Shown: positions 36,887 through 46,556 of the stretch, piece by piece
Layout of the letters: each line of letters opens with the position of its first letter
Position numbering within the stretch: the first letter of the stretch is position 1
Source of the DNA: Roseivivax sp. GX 12232
GTDB lineage: Bacteria > Pseudomonadota > Alphaproteobacteria > Rhodobacterales > Rhodobacteraceae
Assembly (NCBI RefSeq): GCF_021272185.1
Contig: NZ_JAJSEC010000002.1
Coordinates: 372,001 to 436,000, forward strand
Direction: 5' to 3'
Length of the DNA: 64,000 nt
Notes under the pieces: generated by a model
Told to the model about the DNA's origin: nothing
Seen by the model: only the letters and a program-made list of their open reading frames with translations
Databases searched by the model: none
Position numbers and translations under genes: made by a program

Positions 36887-37861
36887 ATGATCCGATCCCT
36901 GATGACCAGCGCGCTTCTGGCCCTGCCCGCGAGCGCCAGCGCCGAAGACCTGAGCATCGCGCTCGACTGGACGCTCAACACCAACCACGTCGGCCTGATC
37001 GCCGCCCGCGACCGGGGCCTTTACGAGGCCGCGGGCCTCGAGGTCGAGATCCTGCCTTATTCCGACACCAGCTCGACCGCGCTTCTGGCCGCGGGGGTGG
37101 CGGATTTTGCCTATATGACCTCGCTCGGGTTCATGAGCGCGCGGGCCTCGGGCGCCGGGATCACCGCGCTCTGGGCGACCATGCAGCAGGAGACCGGGCG
37201 GCTGGTCTACAACAGCGACAACCGCGAGATTTCCACGCCCGCCGATCTTGAGGGCAAGACCTACGCGGGCTTCGGCAGCGCCTGGGAGGACGCGCTGATC
37301 TCGACCATGATCGAACACGACGGCGGCACGGCGGAGTATGACACGGTGACGCTTGGCACCGGCGCCTACGAGGCGCTGGCCACGGGTGCGGTGGATTTCA
37401 CCCTCGAAGTCGCCACCTGGGAAGGCGTGAACAGCGAGCTTCTGGGCCGCGATCAGTCGTCCTTTGCCTATGCCGATTACGGTATCCCCGAGCAGCAGGG
37501 CGGCTATATCGGCACGCGGTCGGACTATCTGGCCGAGGCGCCCGCGCTGGTGGCACGCTTCATGCGCGCGACGCAGGAGGGTTATGCCTGGGCGGCGCGG
37601 CACCCCGAGGAGGCGGCGGAGCTGCTCCTGGCGGCGGGCGATTTCCCCAACCCCGCGCTGGTGCGGGGCTCCATGCAGGCCATCGTCGCGGGAGACTACC
37701 TGACCGACGGAGAGACCCCGGTGGGGTCGATCGACCGCGAGCGGTTCTCGGGCATGGCGCAGTTTCTCTACCAGAGCGGGGTGCTGAAGGACGGCTCGGG
37801 CGAGGTCTTGGGCTGGCCCGGGGATGTGTCGGGCTGGGTGGACCAGGGGTGGATGGAATAG
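36887..37861 (+). CDS. thiY: thiamine-precursor (HMP-type) substrate-binding protein
   Basis: 324 residues with a signal peptide ending PASASA near residue 20. The mature start LSIALDWTLNTNHVGLIAARDRG is the NMT1/THI5-like pattern of ThiY, which binds pyrimidine precursors such as formylaminopyrimidine or HMP. The residues between ~85 and 280 follow the two-lobed periplasmic-binding fold. Last gene of the riboswitch operon. The gap that follows to 38386 contains repeat copy C. Confidence 0.92.
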   Translation: MIRSLMTSALLALPASASAEDLSIALDWTLNTNHVGLIAARDRGLYEAAGLEVEILPYSDTSSTALLAAGVADFAYMTSLGFMSARASGAGITALWATMQQETGRLVYNSDNREISTPADLEGKTYAGFGSAWEDALISTMIEHDGGTAEYDTVTLGTGAYEALATGAVDFTLEVATWEGVNSELLGRDQSSFAYADYGIPEQQGGYIGTRSDYLAEAPALVARFMRATQEGYAWAARHPEEAAELLLAAGDFPNPALVRGSMQAIVAGDYLTDGETPVGSIDRERFSGMAQFLYQSGVLKDGSGEVLGWPGDVSGWVDQGWME

Positions 37862-38035
37862 TGAGGGGGGTGGCCCCGCGCTCAGGCGGCGATGCGCGTT
37901 GCTGGTAACCGCTCCGACGCGGCGGTGCTCGGACGGCGGTAGGCTATGGTTCGTCGCCGGTTCGGTCGCCCCTTTTGCCACGGTCCGACCAGCGCTTGCC
38001 TTCCTGTCTCACGCAGCCCGTGCCACCACCCACGT

Positions 38036-38222
38036 CGCAACCCCTCACAGCAGAGGGCGCGCGCCGGACCGGGGGCCTGCGCTGCTGACTGCTGAGCGAG
38101 GCGCTTTATCCATGCAAGGTCAGGACTAGGGTTGATCTATGCACGCCACCACAAGGAGCGCCGGCCCATCGGGCCGGTCCGGCGCGCGCCCGGCACCTTC
38201 GGTGCTATTCGGGCGCAAGAGG
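38036..38222 (+). repeat. structured intergenic repeat, copy C
   Basis: Third copy, same orientation, 8 kb from A and B. Core 38052-38220; left arm 38055-38083, right arm 38157-38191, 73 bases between, with the shared GCAAGGTCAGGACTAG motif, the CCGGCCC-ATC-GGGCCGG hairpin and the GCACC-TTC-GGTGC hairpin. Homology with A/B stops near GGGCGCAAG, which marks the natural right boundary. One arm base differs (GGCCTGCGCT for GGCCGGCGCT). Confidence 0.85.
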
Positions 38223-38386
38223 GTGCGGGGTGGAGAGCGGGGGGTCGCAACCCCAACGGATCGGCGTCGCGCTGCCACCCACACACCCTCCCCCTCAGCC
38301 CCATCCCGCCGCCGCCTCGGCTTCGCTCTTTCGCCACGCTCGCGCGGCCAGTAAGGAGAGCGGACCACGACAACACGAGGGGTTCC

Positions 38387-40741
38387 ATGGATCGCGCCAC
38401 CCGCATCAACACCACGATCGGCTCGGATATCGGCGCCAGCGCGGCGCAGGTCGCAGCGGCGGTGAAACTCTTGGACGAAGGCGCCACGGTGCCCTTCGTG
38501 GCGCGCTACCGCAAGGAGGCCACGGGCGGGCTCGACGACACCCAGCTGCGGCGGCTCGCCGACCGGCTGGGCTACCTGCGCGAGATGGACGAGCGCCGCG
38601 ACGCCATCGTGAAATCCATCCGCGAGCAGGACAAGCTGACCGAGGAGCTCTCGCGCGCGATCGCCAAGGCCGAGACCAAGGCCGAGCTCGAGGACATCTA
38701 CCTGCCCTACAAGCCCAAGCGCCGCACCAAGGCGATGATCGCGCGGGAAAACGGGCTGGAACCCTTGCGCGACGCGATCCTCGCCAACCGCGGCACCCCG
38801 CCCGAGACCCTGGCCGAGGGCTATCTCTCCGAGGCCGTGCCGAGCGTGAAGGAGGCGCTCGCCGGGGCCCGCGACATCATCGCCGAGGAGCTGGCGGAAA
38901 ACGCGGGCCTCGTGGGCGACCTGCGCGGCTTCCTGCAGAAAGAGGCGCTGGTCAGTGCCAAGGTGGTCAAGGGCCAGGAAGAGGCTGGCGCCAAGTTCTC
39001 GGATTATTTCGACCATGCCGAGCCCTGGGCACGGGTGCCCTCGCACCGGGCGCTGGCGATGATGCGCGCCTGGAAGGAAGGCGTCGTGCAGCTCGAGATC
39101 GGCCCCGAGCCCGAGACCGGCCAGCCGCGCTGCGAGGCGATGATCGCCGCGCGGCTCGACCTCAAGGGCGGCGGGCCGGGCGACGCTTGGCTGCGCGAGG
39201 TGGCGGCCTGGGTCTGGCGGGTGAAGCTCTCCTCGACGATGATGCTGGACCTCATGGCCGAGCTGCGCGCCCGCGCCCACGAGGAGGCCATCGCGGTCTT
39301 CGCCCGCAACCTGCGCGACCTCCTGCTGGCCGCGCCCGCGGGCGCCCGACCGACGCTGGGGCTCGACCCGGGCATCCGCACCGGGGTCAAGGCGGCGGTG
39401 GTCGACGCCACGGGCAAGCTGGTGGCGACCGAGACGCTTTATCCCTTCCAGCCGAAACGCGACATGCGGGGCGCCCAGGCGGCGATCCTCGACATGATCG
39501 CGCGGCACGGCATCCAGCTCATCGCCATCGGCAACGGCACCGCCTCGCGGGAGACCGAGAAGATGGTCGCCGACACGCTGGCGATGCTGCCGCGCGACGT
39601 GCAGAAGCCCACCAAGGTGGTGGTCAGCGAGGCCGGCGCTTCGGTCTATTCCGCCTCGGAGCTTGCGGCGCGGGAGTTTCCCGATCTCGACGTCTCGCTG
39701 CGTGGCGCGGTCTCCATCGCGCGGCGGCTGCAGGATCCCCTGGCCGAACTGGTGAAGATCGAGCCCAAGAGCATCGGCGTCGGCCAGTATCAGCACGACG
39801 TCGACCAGCACCGGCTGGCGCGCTCGCTGGCCGCCGTGGTCGAGGACGCGGTGAACGCGGTGGGCGTCGATCTCAACACCGCCTCGGCGCCGCTTCTGGC
39901 GCATGTCTCGGGGCTGGGCCCCGGGCTCGCCGAGGCCATCGTCGCCCATCGCGACAGCCATGGCGCCTTTGCCGCGCGCAAGGACCTGCTGAAGGTGACG
40001 CGGCTCGGGCCTCGCGCCTTCGAGCAATGCGCGGGCTTCCTGCGCATCCGCGACGGCGGCGAGCCGCTCGACGCCTCGGCGGTGCACCCGGAAGCCTATG
40101 ACCTTGCCCGCCGGATCGTCGCCGCCTGCGGCCGCGACCTGCGCGCGATCCAGTCCGACCCGAAGGCGCTGCAGGCGCTGTCGCCCGAGGAGTTCGCCGA
40201 CGACCGCTTCGGCCTGCCGACGGTGCGCGACATCCTCTCGGAGCTGGAAAAGCCCGGCCGCGACCCGCGCCCCTCGTTCAAGACCGCGACCTTCGCCGAG
40301 GGCGTGGAAGAGATCACCGACCTCAAGCCCGGGATGCGGCTCGAGGGCACGGTGACCAACGTCGCGGCCTTCGGGGCCTTCGTCGATGTGGGCGTGCACC
40401 AGGACGGGCTGGTGCATGTCAGCCAGCTCGCCGACCGCTTCGTGAAGGACCCCCACGAGGTGGTGAAGGCCGGCGACGTGGTGCAGGTCCGGGTGACCGA
40501 GGTCGACGTGCCGCGCAAGCGCATCGGGCTCTCGATGCGCAAGGACGGCGGCGCCTCGGCGCGCGAGGACCGCACCGCCCGCGAGGCGCAGCGTCCCGGT
40601 GGCGGCAAGCCTGGGCCCGGCAAGGGCAAGGGCGCGCGCGGTCCCAAGGGCGGCGGCAAATCCGGCGGCCAGCCGCGCGGCGGGTCGGATCAGACCGGTT
40701 CGCTGGGTGCGGCGCTGATGGATGCGATGAAGAAGCGCTGA
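38387..40741 (+). CDS. tex: Tex-family RNA-binding transcription accessory protein
   Basis: 784 residues from ATG 38387 (GAGGGG upstream; the frame is open further but runs through repeat copy C). Order: helical Tex N-domain, YqgF-like RNase H fold (TLGLDPGIRTGVKAAVVD, ~320), helix-hairpin-helix (~500-560) and an S1 RNA-binding domain (~645-715, GMRLEGTVTNVAAFGAFVDVG). A Gly/Lys/Pro-rich basic tail (~730-784) extends the protein and likely aids nucleic-acid binding. Tex/Spt6-like proteins act in transcription and stress tolerance. Confidence 0.95.
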   Translation: MDRATRINTTIGSDIGASAAQVAAAVKLLDEGATVPFVARYRKEATGGLDDTQLRRLADRLGYLREMDERRDAIVKSIREQDKLTEELSRAIAKAETKAELEDIYLPYKPKRRTKAMIARENGLEPLRDAILANRGTPPETLAEGYLSEAVPSVKEALAGARDIIAEELAENAGLVGDLRGFLQKEALVSAKVVKGQEEAGAKFSDYFDHAEPWARVPSHRALAMMRAWKEGVVQLEIGPEPETGQPRCEAMIAARLDLKGGGPGDAWLREVAAWVWRVKLSSTMMLDLMAELRARAHEEAIAVFARNLRDLLLAAPAGARPTLGLDPGIRTGVKAAVVDATGKLVATETLYPFQPKRDMRGAQAAILDMIARHGIQLIAIGNGTASRETEKMVADTLAMLPRDVQKPTKVVVSEAGASVYSASELAAREFPDLDVSLRGAVSIARRLQDPLAELVKIEPKSIGVGQYQHDVDQHRLARSLAAVVEDAVNAVGVDLNTASAPLLAHVSGLGPGLAEAIVAHRDSHGAFAARKDLLKVTRLGPRAFEQCAGFLRIRDGGEPLDASAVHPEAYDLARRIVAACGRDLRAIQSDPKALQALSPEEFADDRFGLPTVRDILSELEKPGRDPRPSFKTATFAEGVEEITDLKPGMRLEGTVTNVAAFGAFVDVGVHQDGLVHVSQLADRFVKDPHEVVKAGDVVQVRVTEVDVPRKRIGLSMRKDGGASAREDRTAREAQRPGGGKPGPGKGKGARGPKGGGKSGGQPRGGSDQTGSLGAALMDAMKKR

Positions 40742-40960
40742 GGCTTGGCCGGGCGGCGTGACGCGGCGCCGCCCGGTGGGTCTCCCGGGCAGCGGCGCGC
40801 TTCATGTATTGCGCGAGAAAGCACCCTTAACGCGTTGATTTTGAATTATTAGCCAAAGAATCGCGCTCTCACCGCGCTCTTCTTTGGCCTCTTATTCGGC
40901 CCTTCCAAAGCGACCGCTCCGCGCCAACCCGGGCGCTCCATTCCACATCCCAACCCACGA

Positions 40961-40984
40961 AAAAAGGGCCCCCGCGGGGGCCCT
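40961..40984 (-). terminator. intrinsic terminator of nrdJ
   Basis: AGGGCCCCCGCGGGGGCCCT (40965-40984) is a perfect palindrome; the A-run at 40960-40965 becomes U6 on the minus strand. It lies about 105 bases beyond the nrdJ stop. The remaining tex-nrdJ gap (40742-40960) holds only a small inverted motif near 40795. Confidence 0.85.
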
Positions 40985-41089
40985 GTTCAGTCGTGCCGGT
41001 CGGGCTCACTCTTGGTCACCGCCCAAAGTTCTCTGCCTGCGGCCCGGCCGGGGTCCGAGGGCAGGGTCACCCGCCCCCGGAGAGTATGA

Positions 41090-44000
41090 TCAGCTACAGC
41101 CCGAGGTGCCGCCGCAGGTGTTGCACTTCATGCAGGTGCCGTTGCGGACCAGCGTGTAGTTGCCGCATTCGCCGCAGGGATCGCCCTCGAAGCCCTGCAT
41201 CCGGGCCTTGGTCGAGGCGTCGATCTGCCCCGCGCCTTCGCTGCGGCTCGCGACCGTGGTCGCCCCGCCGGTCTCGGGCGCCAGCGTCGCCAAGGCCGCC
41301 GAGCGGCCCTCGGGTGCGGCGAAGCCCATGGGCTGGCCGCCACCCTGCAGCACCACCAGTTCCTGCGGCACCCGCTTGCGCAGGTAGCCGGTGGAGCTGA
41401 TCTGCTTCAGCACCTCGAGCGATTTCGACGCGGCGCTTTCGGTCACCTCCTGGATGTTCGAGGCGCTCTCGGCCTCGCCGCGGCCAATGTCGTCGAAGGT
41501 CGCGCCCTCGGGCTTCACATGCGCCAGGTCCGTGCGGTCGAGATAGGAGACCGCCAGTTCCCGGAAGATGTAGTCGAGGATCGAGGTCGCGTTCTTGATC
41601 GAGTCGTTGCCCTGCACCATGCCCGCGGGCTCGAACTTGGTGAAGGTGAAGGCGTCGACGAACTCCTCGAGCGGCACCCCGTATTGCAGGCCGACCGAGA
41701 CCGCGATGGCGAAGTTGTTCATCATCGCCCGGAAGCCCGCGCCTTCCTTGTGCATGTCGATGAAGATCTCGCCCAGCGAGCCGTCGGAATATTCGCCTGT
41801 CCGCAGGTAGACCTTGTGGCCGCCGACAACCGCCTTCTGGGTGTAACCCTTGCGGCGCTCGGGCATCTTCTCCCGCGCGGCGGCGCGTTCGACCTCCTTG
41901 ACGATGATCTTCTCGACCACCTTCTCGGCCAGGACCGCGGCCTTCTCGTGGGTCGAGCCGGTCTCGAGCACCTCGGCGGCCTCGTCGTCGTCCTCGACCA
42001 GGGCGGCGGCCAGCGGCTGGCTCAGTTTCGAGCCGTCGCGATAAAGCGCATTGGCCTTCACCCCCAGCGACCAGCTCAGCTCATAGGCTTTCTGGCAATC
42101 CTCGATGGTGGCGTCATTGGGCATGTTGATCGTCTTGGAGATCGCGCCCGAAATGAAGCTCTGCGCGGCGGCCATCATGCGGATGTGGCTTTCCACGCCG
42201 AGGTAGCGTTTGCCCTTCTTGCCGCAGGGGTTGGCGCAGTCGAAGACCGGGTAATGCTCTTCCTTGAGGTGCGGCGCGCCCTCGAGGGTCATGGTGCCGC
42301 AGACGTGGTCGTTGGCGGCCTCGATCTCGGCCTTGGAGAAGCCGAGGTGGCGCAGCAGGTCGAAGGAGGGATCGTTGAGCTTCTCGGCCGGGATGCCCAG
42401 GACCTCGCGGCAGAACTCCTCGCCCAGGGTCCACTGGTTGAAGACGAAGCGGATGTCGAAGGCCGAGGCCAGCGCGCCGTCGATCTTCTCGAGCTGGGCC
42501 GGGCCGAAGCCGTGACCCACCAGCGAGGTGTGGTTGATGCCCGGCGCGTTGCCGATGGAGCCATGGCCCACCGCATAGGCCACGATCTCCTCGATCTGGG
42601 CCGAGCTATAGCCAAGCTTCTCCAGCGCGCCCGGGACCGAGCGGTTGATGATCTTGAAGTAGCCGCCGCCGGCGAGCTTCTTGAACTTCACCAGGGCGAA
42701 GTCGGGCTCGATGCCGGTGGTGTCGCAGTCCATCACCAGGCCGATCGTGCCCGTCGGCGCGATCACCGTGGACTGGGCGTTGCGGTAGCCGTGCTGCTCA
42801 CCGAGCTTCAGCGCGTCGTCCCAGGCCTTCATCGCCAGGTCCACCAGCGCCCCGTCGGGGCAGTTGCCGTGATCGAGCGGCACCGGCTTGACCGCCAGCT
42901 CCTCGTATCCGGTGGTCGCGCCGTAAGCGGCGTTGCGGTGGTTGCGCATGACCCGCAGCATGTGGGCCTTGTTGCGCTCGTAGCCCGAGAAGGCGCCCAG
43001 CTCGCCCGCGATCTCGGCCGAGGTCGCGTAGGAGACGCCGGTCATCAGCGCGGTCAGCGCGCCACAGAGCGCGCGGCCCTCGTGGCTGTCGTAGCTGAAG
43101 CCCATGTTCATCAGGAGCCCGCCGATATTGGCATAGCCCAGGCCCAGCGTGCGGAAGTCGTAGGAGAGCTGCGCGATCTCCTTCGAGGGGAACTGCGCCA
43201 TGGTCACCGAGATTTCCAGCGTCAGCGTCCAGAGCCGGGTGGCGTGCATGTAGGTCTCGGCGTCGAACTTGCCGTCCTTCAGGAAGGTCAGCAGGTTCAT
43301 CGAGGCCAGGTTGCAGGCCGTGTCGTCGAGGAACATGTATTCCGAACAGGGGTTCGAGCCGCGGATCGCGCCGTCCTCTGGGCAGGTGTGCCAGGCGTTC
43401 ACGGTGTCATGGAACTGGATGCCGGGATCGGCGCAGGCCCAGGCCGCATGGCCCACCTGCTCCCAGAGCTCGCGCGCCGAGACGGTCTTGGCGACCTTGC
43501 CGTCGGTGCGGTTCACCAGCTCCCAGGGCTTGTCCTCGCGGACCGCCTCGAGGAAGGCGTCGGTGACCCGGATCGAGTTGTTCGAGTTCTGGCCCGAGAC
43601 GCTGGCATAGGCCTCGCTGTCCCAATCCGTGTTGTAGGTCGGGAACTCGATCGAGGCATAGCCCTGCTTGGCGTAATCCAGCACGCGCTTGACGTAGGTC
43701 TCGGGGATCTGCGCGCGCTTGGCCGCCCGCACGGCGGTCTTCAGCGCGATGTTCACCGCGGGGTCATAGGCCCCGTCCTCGGAGCCGTCGAACTCGCGGA
43801 TGGCGGCGAAGATGCCGTTCAGCATCTGCTCGTGCATCTTCGAGCCCGCGACGATGGAGGCCACCTTCTGCTCCTCGCGGACCTTCCAGTTGATGAACTC
43901 CTCGATGTCCGGGTGATCCGCGTCGCAGATCACCATCTTGGCGGCGCGTCGGGTCGTTCCGCCCGACTTGATTGCGCCCGCCGCCCGGTCGCCGATCTTC

Positions 44001-44752
44001 AGGAAGCCCATCAGACCGGACGAACGGCCCCCGCCCGACAGGGGTTCGCCCTCAGCCCGAAGGCTGGAGAAATTGGTGCCGGTGCCCGAACCGTATTTGA
44101 ACAGCCGCGCCTCGCGGATCCAGAGATCCATGATCCCGCCTTCCTGCACCAGGTCGTCCGAGACCGACTGGATGAAGCAGGCATGGGGCTGCGGGTGCTC
44201 GTAAGCCGACTTCGACTTGGTGAGCTTTCCGGTCTTGTAATCCACGTAGTAGTGGCCCTGGCCGGGGCCGTCGATGCCATAGGCCCAGTGCAGGCCGGTG
44301 TTGAACCACTGGGGCGAGTTCGGCGCCGCGGTCTGGCTGGCGAGCATGTGGCGCATCTCGTCGTAATAGGCGCGGGCGTCTTCCTCGGTGGTGAAGTAGC
44401 CGCCCTTCCAACCCCAGTAGGCCCAGGCGCCGGCGAGCCGGTCGAAGACCTGCTTGGAGGAGGTCTCGCCCTGCCGCTCGGTGGTCTTGGCCGCCGGCTC
44501 GGAGCGCCACAGGAACTCGGGCACGTCCTTCTCGGGGACGCGCTTGAGCTCGACCGGGACGCCGGCCTTGCGGAAGTATTTCTGCGCGATCACGTCCGAG
44601 GCGACCTGGCTCCACTTGGCCGGCACCTCGACGTCGTCGAGGCGGAAGACGATCTTGCCGTCCGGGTTGCGGATCTCGGATGCGGTGGTCACGAAGTCGA
44701 TGCCGGCATAGGCATCCTGACCGGCCTTGGTGTAGCGACGTTCGATTTTCAT
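41090..44752 (-). CDS. nrdJ: adenosylcobalamin-dependent (class II) ribonucleotide reductase
   Basis: Makes deoxyribonucleotides using a B12 radical, with or without oxygen. 1220 residues. The N-terminal part holds the reductase barrel with the NPCSE finger loop (~466-470, radical cysteine) and partner cysteines in HACFIQ and DTACNL. The C-terminal extension ends in a CGECG…CMKCNTCGG zinc-binding/redox tail typical of alphaproteobacterial NrdJ. Full length. No nrdA/nrdB is present here. Its upstream region carries NrdR-like and DnaA-like boxes. Confidence 0.97.
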   Translation of the reverse strand: MKIERRYTKAGQDAYAGIDFVTTASEIRNPDGKIVFRLDDVEVPAKWSQVASDVIAQKYFRKAGVPVELKRVPEKDVPEFLWRSEPAAKTTERQGETSSKQVFDRLAGAWAYWGWKGGYFTTEEDARAYYDEMRHMLASQTAAPNSPQWFNTGLHWAYGIDGPGQGHYYVDYKTGKLTKSKSAYEHPQPHACFIQSVSDDLVQEGGIMDLWIREARLFKYGSGTGTNFSSLRAEGEPLSGGGRSSGLMGFLKIGDRAAGAIKSGGTTRRAAKMVICDADHPDIEEFINWKVREEQKVASIVAGSKMHEQMLNGIFAAIREFDGSEDGAYDPAVNIALKTAVRAAKRAQIPETYVKRVLDYAKQGYASIEFPTYNTDWDSEAYASVSGQNSNNSIRVTDAFLEAVREDKPWELVNRTDGKVAKTVSARELWEQVGHAAWACADPGIQFHDTVNAWHTCPEDGAIRGSNPCSEYMFLDDTACNLASMNLLTFLKDGKFDAETYMHATRLWTLTLEISVTMAQFPSKEIAQLSYDFRTLGLGYANIGGLLMNMGFSYDSHEGRALCGALTALMTGVSYATSAEIAGELGAFSGYERNKAHMLRVMRNHRNAAYGATTGYEELAVKPVPLDHGNCPDGALVDLAMKAWDDALKLGEQHGYRNAQSTVIAPTGTIGLVMDCDTTGIEPDFALVKFKKLAGGGYFKIINRSVPGALEKLGYSSAQIEEIVAYAVGHGSIGNAPGINHTSLVGHGFGPAQLEKIDGALASAFDIRFVFNQWTLGEEFCREVLGIPAEKLNDPSFDLLRHLGFSKAEIEAANDHVCGTMTLEGAPHLKEEHYPVFDCANPCGKKGKRYLGVESHIRMMAAAQSFISGAISKTINMPNDATIEDCQKAYELSWSLGVKANALYRDGSKLSQPLAAALVEDDDEAAEVLETGSTHEKAAVLAEKVVEKIIVKEVERAAAREKMPERRKGYTQKAVVGGHKVYLRTGEYSDGSLGEIFIDMHKEGAGFRAMMNNFAIAVSVGLQYGVPLEEFVDAFTFTKFEPAGMVQGNDSIKNATSILDYIFRELAVSYLDRTDLAHVKPEGATFDDIGRGEAESASNIQEVTESAASKSLEVLKQISSTGYLRKRVPQELVVLQGGGQPMGFAAPEGRSAALATLAPETGGATTVASRSEGAGQIDASTKARMQGFEGDPCGECGNYTLVRNGTCMKCNTCGGTSGCS

Positions 44753-44890
44753 GTTCTGCCTCGTCTCGCGTAATGCCCCATCTCGTCCGGCCCGCGCGGG
44801 AGCACACAGAACCTCAGCGCGCGCCGAAGCGGCGTTCCGGGCGCGCGCCGCGCGCCCCGCTGGTATTGCTGATCTTGCCCCTGCGACGGC

Positions 44891-44906
44891 CCACTAAATC
44901 TTGTGG
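44891..44906. promoter_or_regulatory. NrdR box candidate 1 (nrdJ leader)
   Basis: CCACTAAATCTTGTGG matches the NrdR consensus acaCwAtATaTwGTgt at most conserved positions and has palindromic ends (CCAC/GTGG). It is 139 bases upstream of the nrdJ start. Confidence 0.65.
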
Positions 44907-44973
44907 GTTCTGAGCCGGTAGACACCACACTACGTTGGCTGCTCTTCGGGTCAATCAAATTTTTGACGAAGGG

Positions 44974-44989
44974 CATCTATATTTTGTGT
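44974..44989. promoter_or_regulatory. NrdR box candidate 2, over a putative -10
   Basis: CATCTATATTTTGTGT keeps 12 of the 13 best-conserved NrdR-box positions. Read on the minus strand it contains TATAGA, a candidate -10 element for nrdJ, so a bound NrdR repressor would cover the promoter. Confidence 0.65.
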
Positions 44990-45032
44990 TGACCGAGAGG
45001 GGTCACCACAACGGGCGGCGTGGCCTCTCGAT

Positions 45033-45118
45033 TCATCCACAATGGGCCCGCGCCCTCATCCGCTGGTTTTTGGGGTTATCCGTCGGGTTATCCACCTGCC
45101 CCCGGGGCCTGTGGACAA
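45033..45118. promoter_or_regulatory. cluster of DnaA-box-like sites upstream of nrdJ
   Basis: Three 8-of-9 matches to TTATCCACA occur in 86 bases: TCATCCACA (45033-45041), TTATCCACC (45088-45096) and, inverted, TGTGGACAA (45110-45118). A weaker TTATCCGTC is at 45076. They flank the AT-rich stretch 44948-44995. E. coli nrdAB also has DnaA boxes, so a DnaA-linked control of nrdJ is possible; a replication origin is a less likely alternative. Confidence 0.55.
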
Positions 45119-45350
45119 GGGCGAAAAACATGGGGAAAACTGGTGCAGGCGCGCGACATTTGCGGATGCGCCCGCGCCCGGCGGGCCCGTCTTTCGACCC
45201 TGCCCGCGAATCGCGCAGGCCCGCGAAGGCAGCGGGCCCCATATCTAGGGGGTGCCGCGCGGATAGGCCCCCTGCCCCAAAATCTGGCACATTGCGAAGG
45301 GCCCGGCGCCCGAGCGGCCCGAGAAACGGGGACTCATAATTTACCGGAAG

Positions 45351-45427
45351 TGGTCGGGGCGGCGAGATTCGAACTCACGACCTTCTGTACCCAAAACAGA
45401 CGCGCTACCAGGCTGCGCTACGCCCCG
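45351..45427 (-). tRNA. tRNA-Pro (anticodon TGG)
   Basis: 77 bases with encoded CCA. Acceptor CGGGGCG pairs with CGCCCCG, the D-arm GCGC…GCGC, anticodon loop TTTTGGGTA with TGG, and the T-arm GTTCGAATC are all present. The initial C and the sequence match bacterial tRNA-Pro. Confidence 0.97.
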
Positions 45428-45471
45428 AACGGCGCCTGCCTACCCGCAGGCGCGAAGATTGAAAAGAGAGA

Positions 45472-45948
45472 TTATCCCGCGCAGGACCAGGCCGCGCCGG
45501 AGATCGCGGGATGGCGCATCTCGCTGCCCGGCGCGATGCCGAGCCGCGCCGCGAGCCCGCCGTTGATCTCGAGCACATATTGCGTGTCGGGCGTGCCGGG
45601 GATCGCGGTCTCGTCATGCGGCACGGCATTTGCGTGCACCTTCTGCACCACGCCCCGGGCATCGGCGAAGATCAGGTCGAGCGGGATCAGCGTATTGCGC
45701 ATCCAGAAGGCGACGGGCTGGGGATTGTCGTAGACGAAGAGCATGCCGGCGAAACGGTCCATCTCCTCGACATGCATGAGCCCCTGCGCGCGTTCGGCGG
45801 CGTCATCGGCCACCTCGACCCGGAAGCTCGCCGCGCCGAAATCGCCGCGCAGCGCCAGACGGTCCTCGCGGCAGGTCTCGGCCTGGGCCGCACCGGCCCA
45901 AAGCGCCGAGACCGTCAGAAGGGTTAAAGAGACAATGCGCTTTCCCAC
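45472..45948 (-). CDS. DUF192 family exported protein
   Basis: 158 residues from GTG 45948 with GGAGA upstream; an N-terminal signal peptide ([21 protein letters not shown]) precedes a DUF192 domain ([22 protein letters not shown]…[19 protein letters not shown]). DUF192 proteins are small exported proteins of unknown role. Its start lies inside the preceding cold-shock gene (25-base overlap), indicating translational coupling. Confidence 0.85.
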   Translation of the reverse strand: MGKRIVSLTLLTVSALWAGAAQAETCREDRLALRGDFGAASFRVEVADDAAERAQGLMHVEEMDRFAGMLFVYDNPQPVAFWMRNTLIPLDLIFADARGVVQKVHANAVPHDETAIPGTPDTQYVLEINGGLAARLGIAPGSEMRHPAISGAAWSCAG

Positions 45949-46448
45949 GCGGCGATCTCCGTTGCCATGCGGCCGCGCTTGCCCTCGACCACCCTGAGGC
46001 CGATGGCCTCTCCGGGTTGCAGGTCGGCCAGCCCCGAGCGGCGCAGCACCTCGATGTGAATGAAGACGTCCTCGGGCCGGCCGAAGACATTGGCGAAGCC
46101 GAAGCCCTTGTTCTTGTCGAACCATTTCACCCGCCCGGGCTCGAGCGGCGCGGCGCGCAGTTCCTCGGGGTCCATGCCTTCGAAATCGGCAAGCGGCGGC
46201 CCCTCGGTTTCCGCAGGCGGTTCGATGTCATGCACGGTGATCGCCTGAAATCCGCGCGGCGTTTCCTGGATGGTGATGTCGACAAGCGCGCCGTCGGCGA
46301 CGGAGGATTGGCCGAAATTCCGCAATACATTCGCATGAAGCAATATGTCGCGATCATCGTTATCGATGACGACGAATCCGAATCCCTTGCCGGGATCGAA
46401 CCATTTGACCTTGCCGCGAACCCGTCGGCCTACATCAGCGGTCGCCAT
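45924..46448 (-). CDS. double cold-shock-domain protein
   Basis: 174 residues from ATG 46448. Two cold-shock domains: GKVKWFDPGKGFGFVVID (~10-70) and GRVKWFDKNKGFGFANVF (~108-172), each with the RNP1-like KGFGF, joined by an acidic linker (EPPAETEGPPLADFEG). The second half of RNP2 in both domains (ILLHANVL, VFIHIEVL) is conserved. Tandem CSD proteins are common in alphaproteobacteria and bind RNA/ssDNA. The ~110 bases upstream may form a structured leader as in other csp genes. The end overlaps the DUF192 start. Confidence 0.92.
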   Translation of the reverse strand: MATADVGRRVRGKVKWFDPGKGFGFVVIDNDDRDILLHANVLRNFGQSSVADGALVDITIQETPRGFQAITVHDIEPPAETEGPPLADFEGMDPEELRAAPLEPGRVKWFDKNKGFGFANVFGRPEDVFIHIEVLRRSGLADLQPGEAIGLRVVEGKRGRMATEIAAWESALSL

Positions 46449-46556
46449 CTTGAATCTCTTTTTTGTCAGCGTTGCCGCCGAGTTGCGGCGGAGCATGGCG
46501 TTTAGATTAACACTACCCCCTCTGCAACCATCCATGTAACGCGAAATGGGTCAAGG

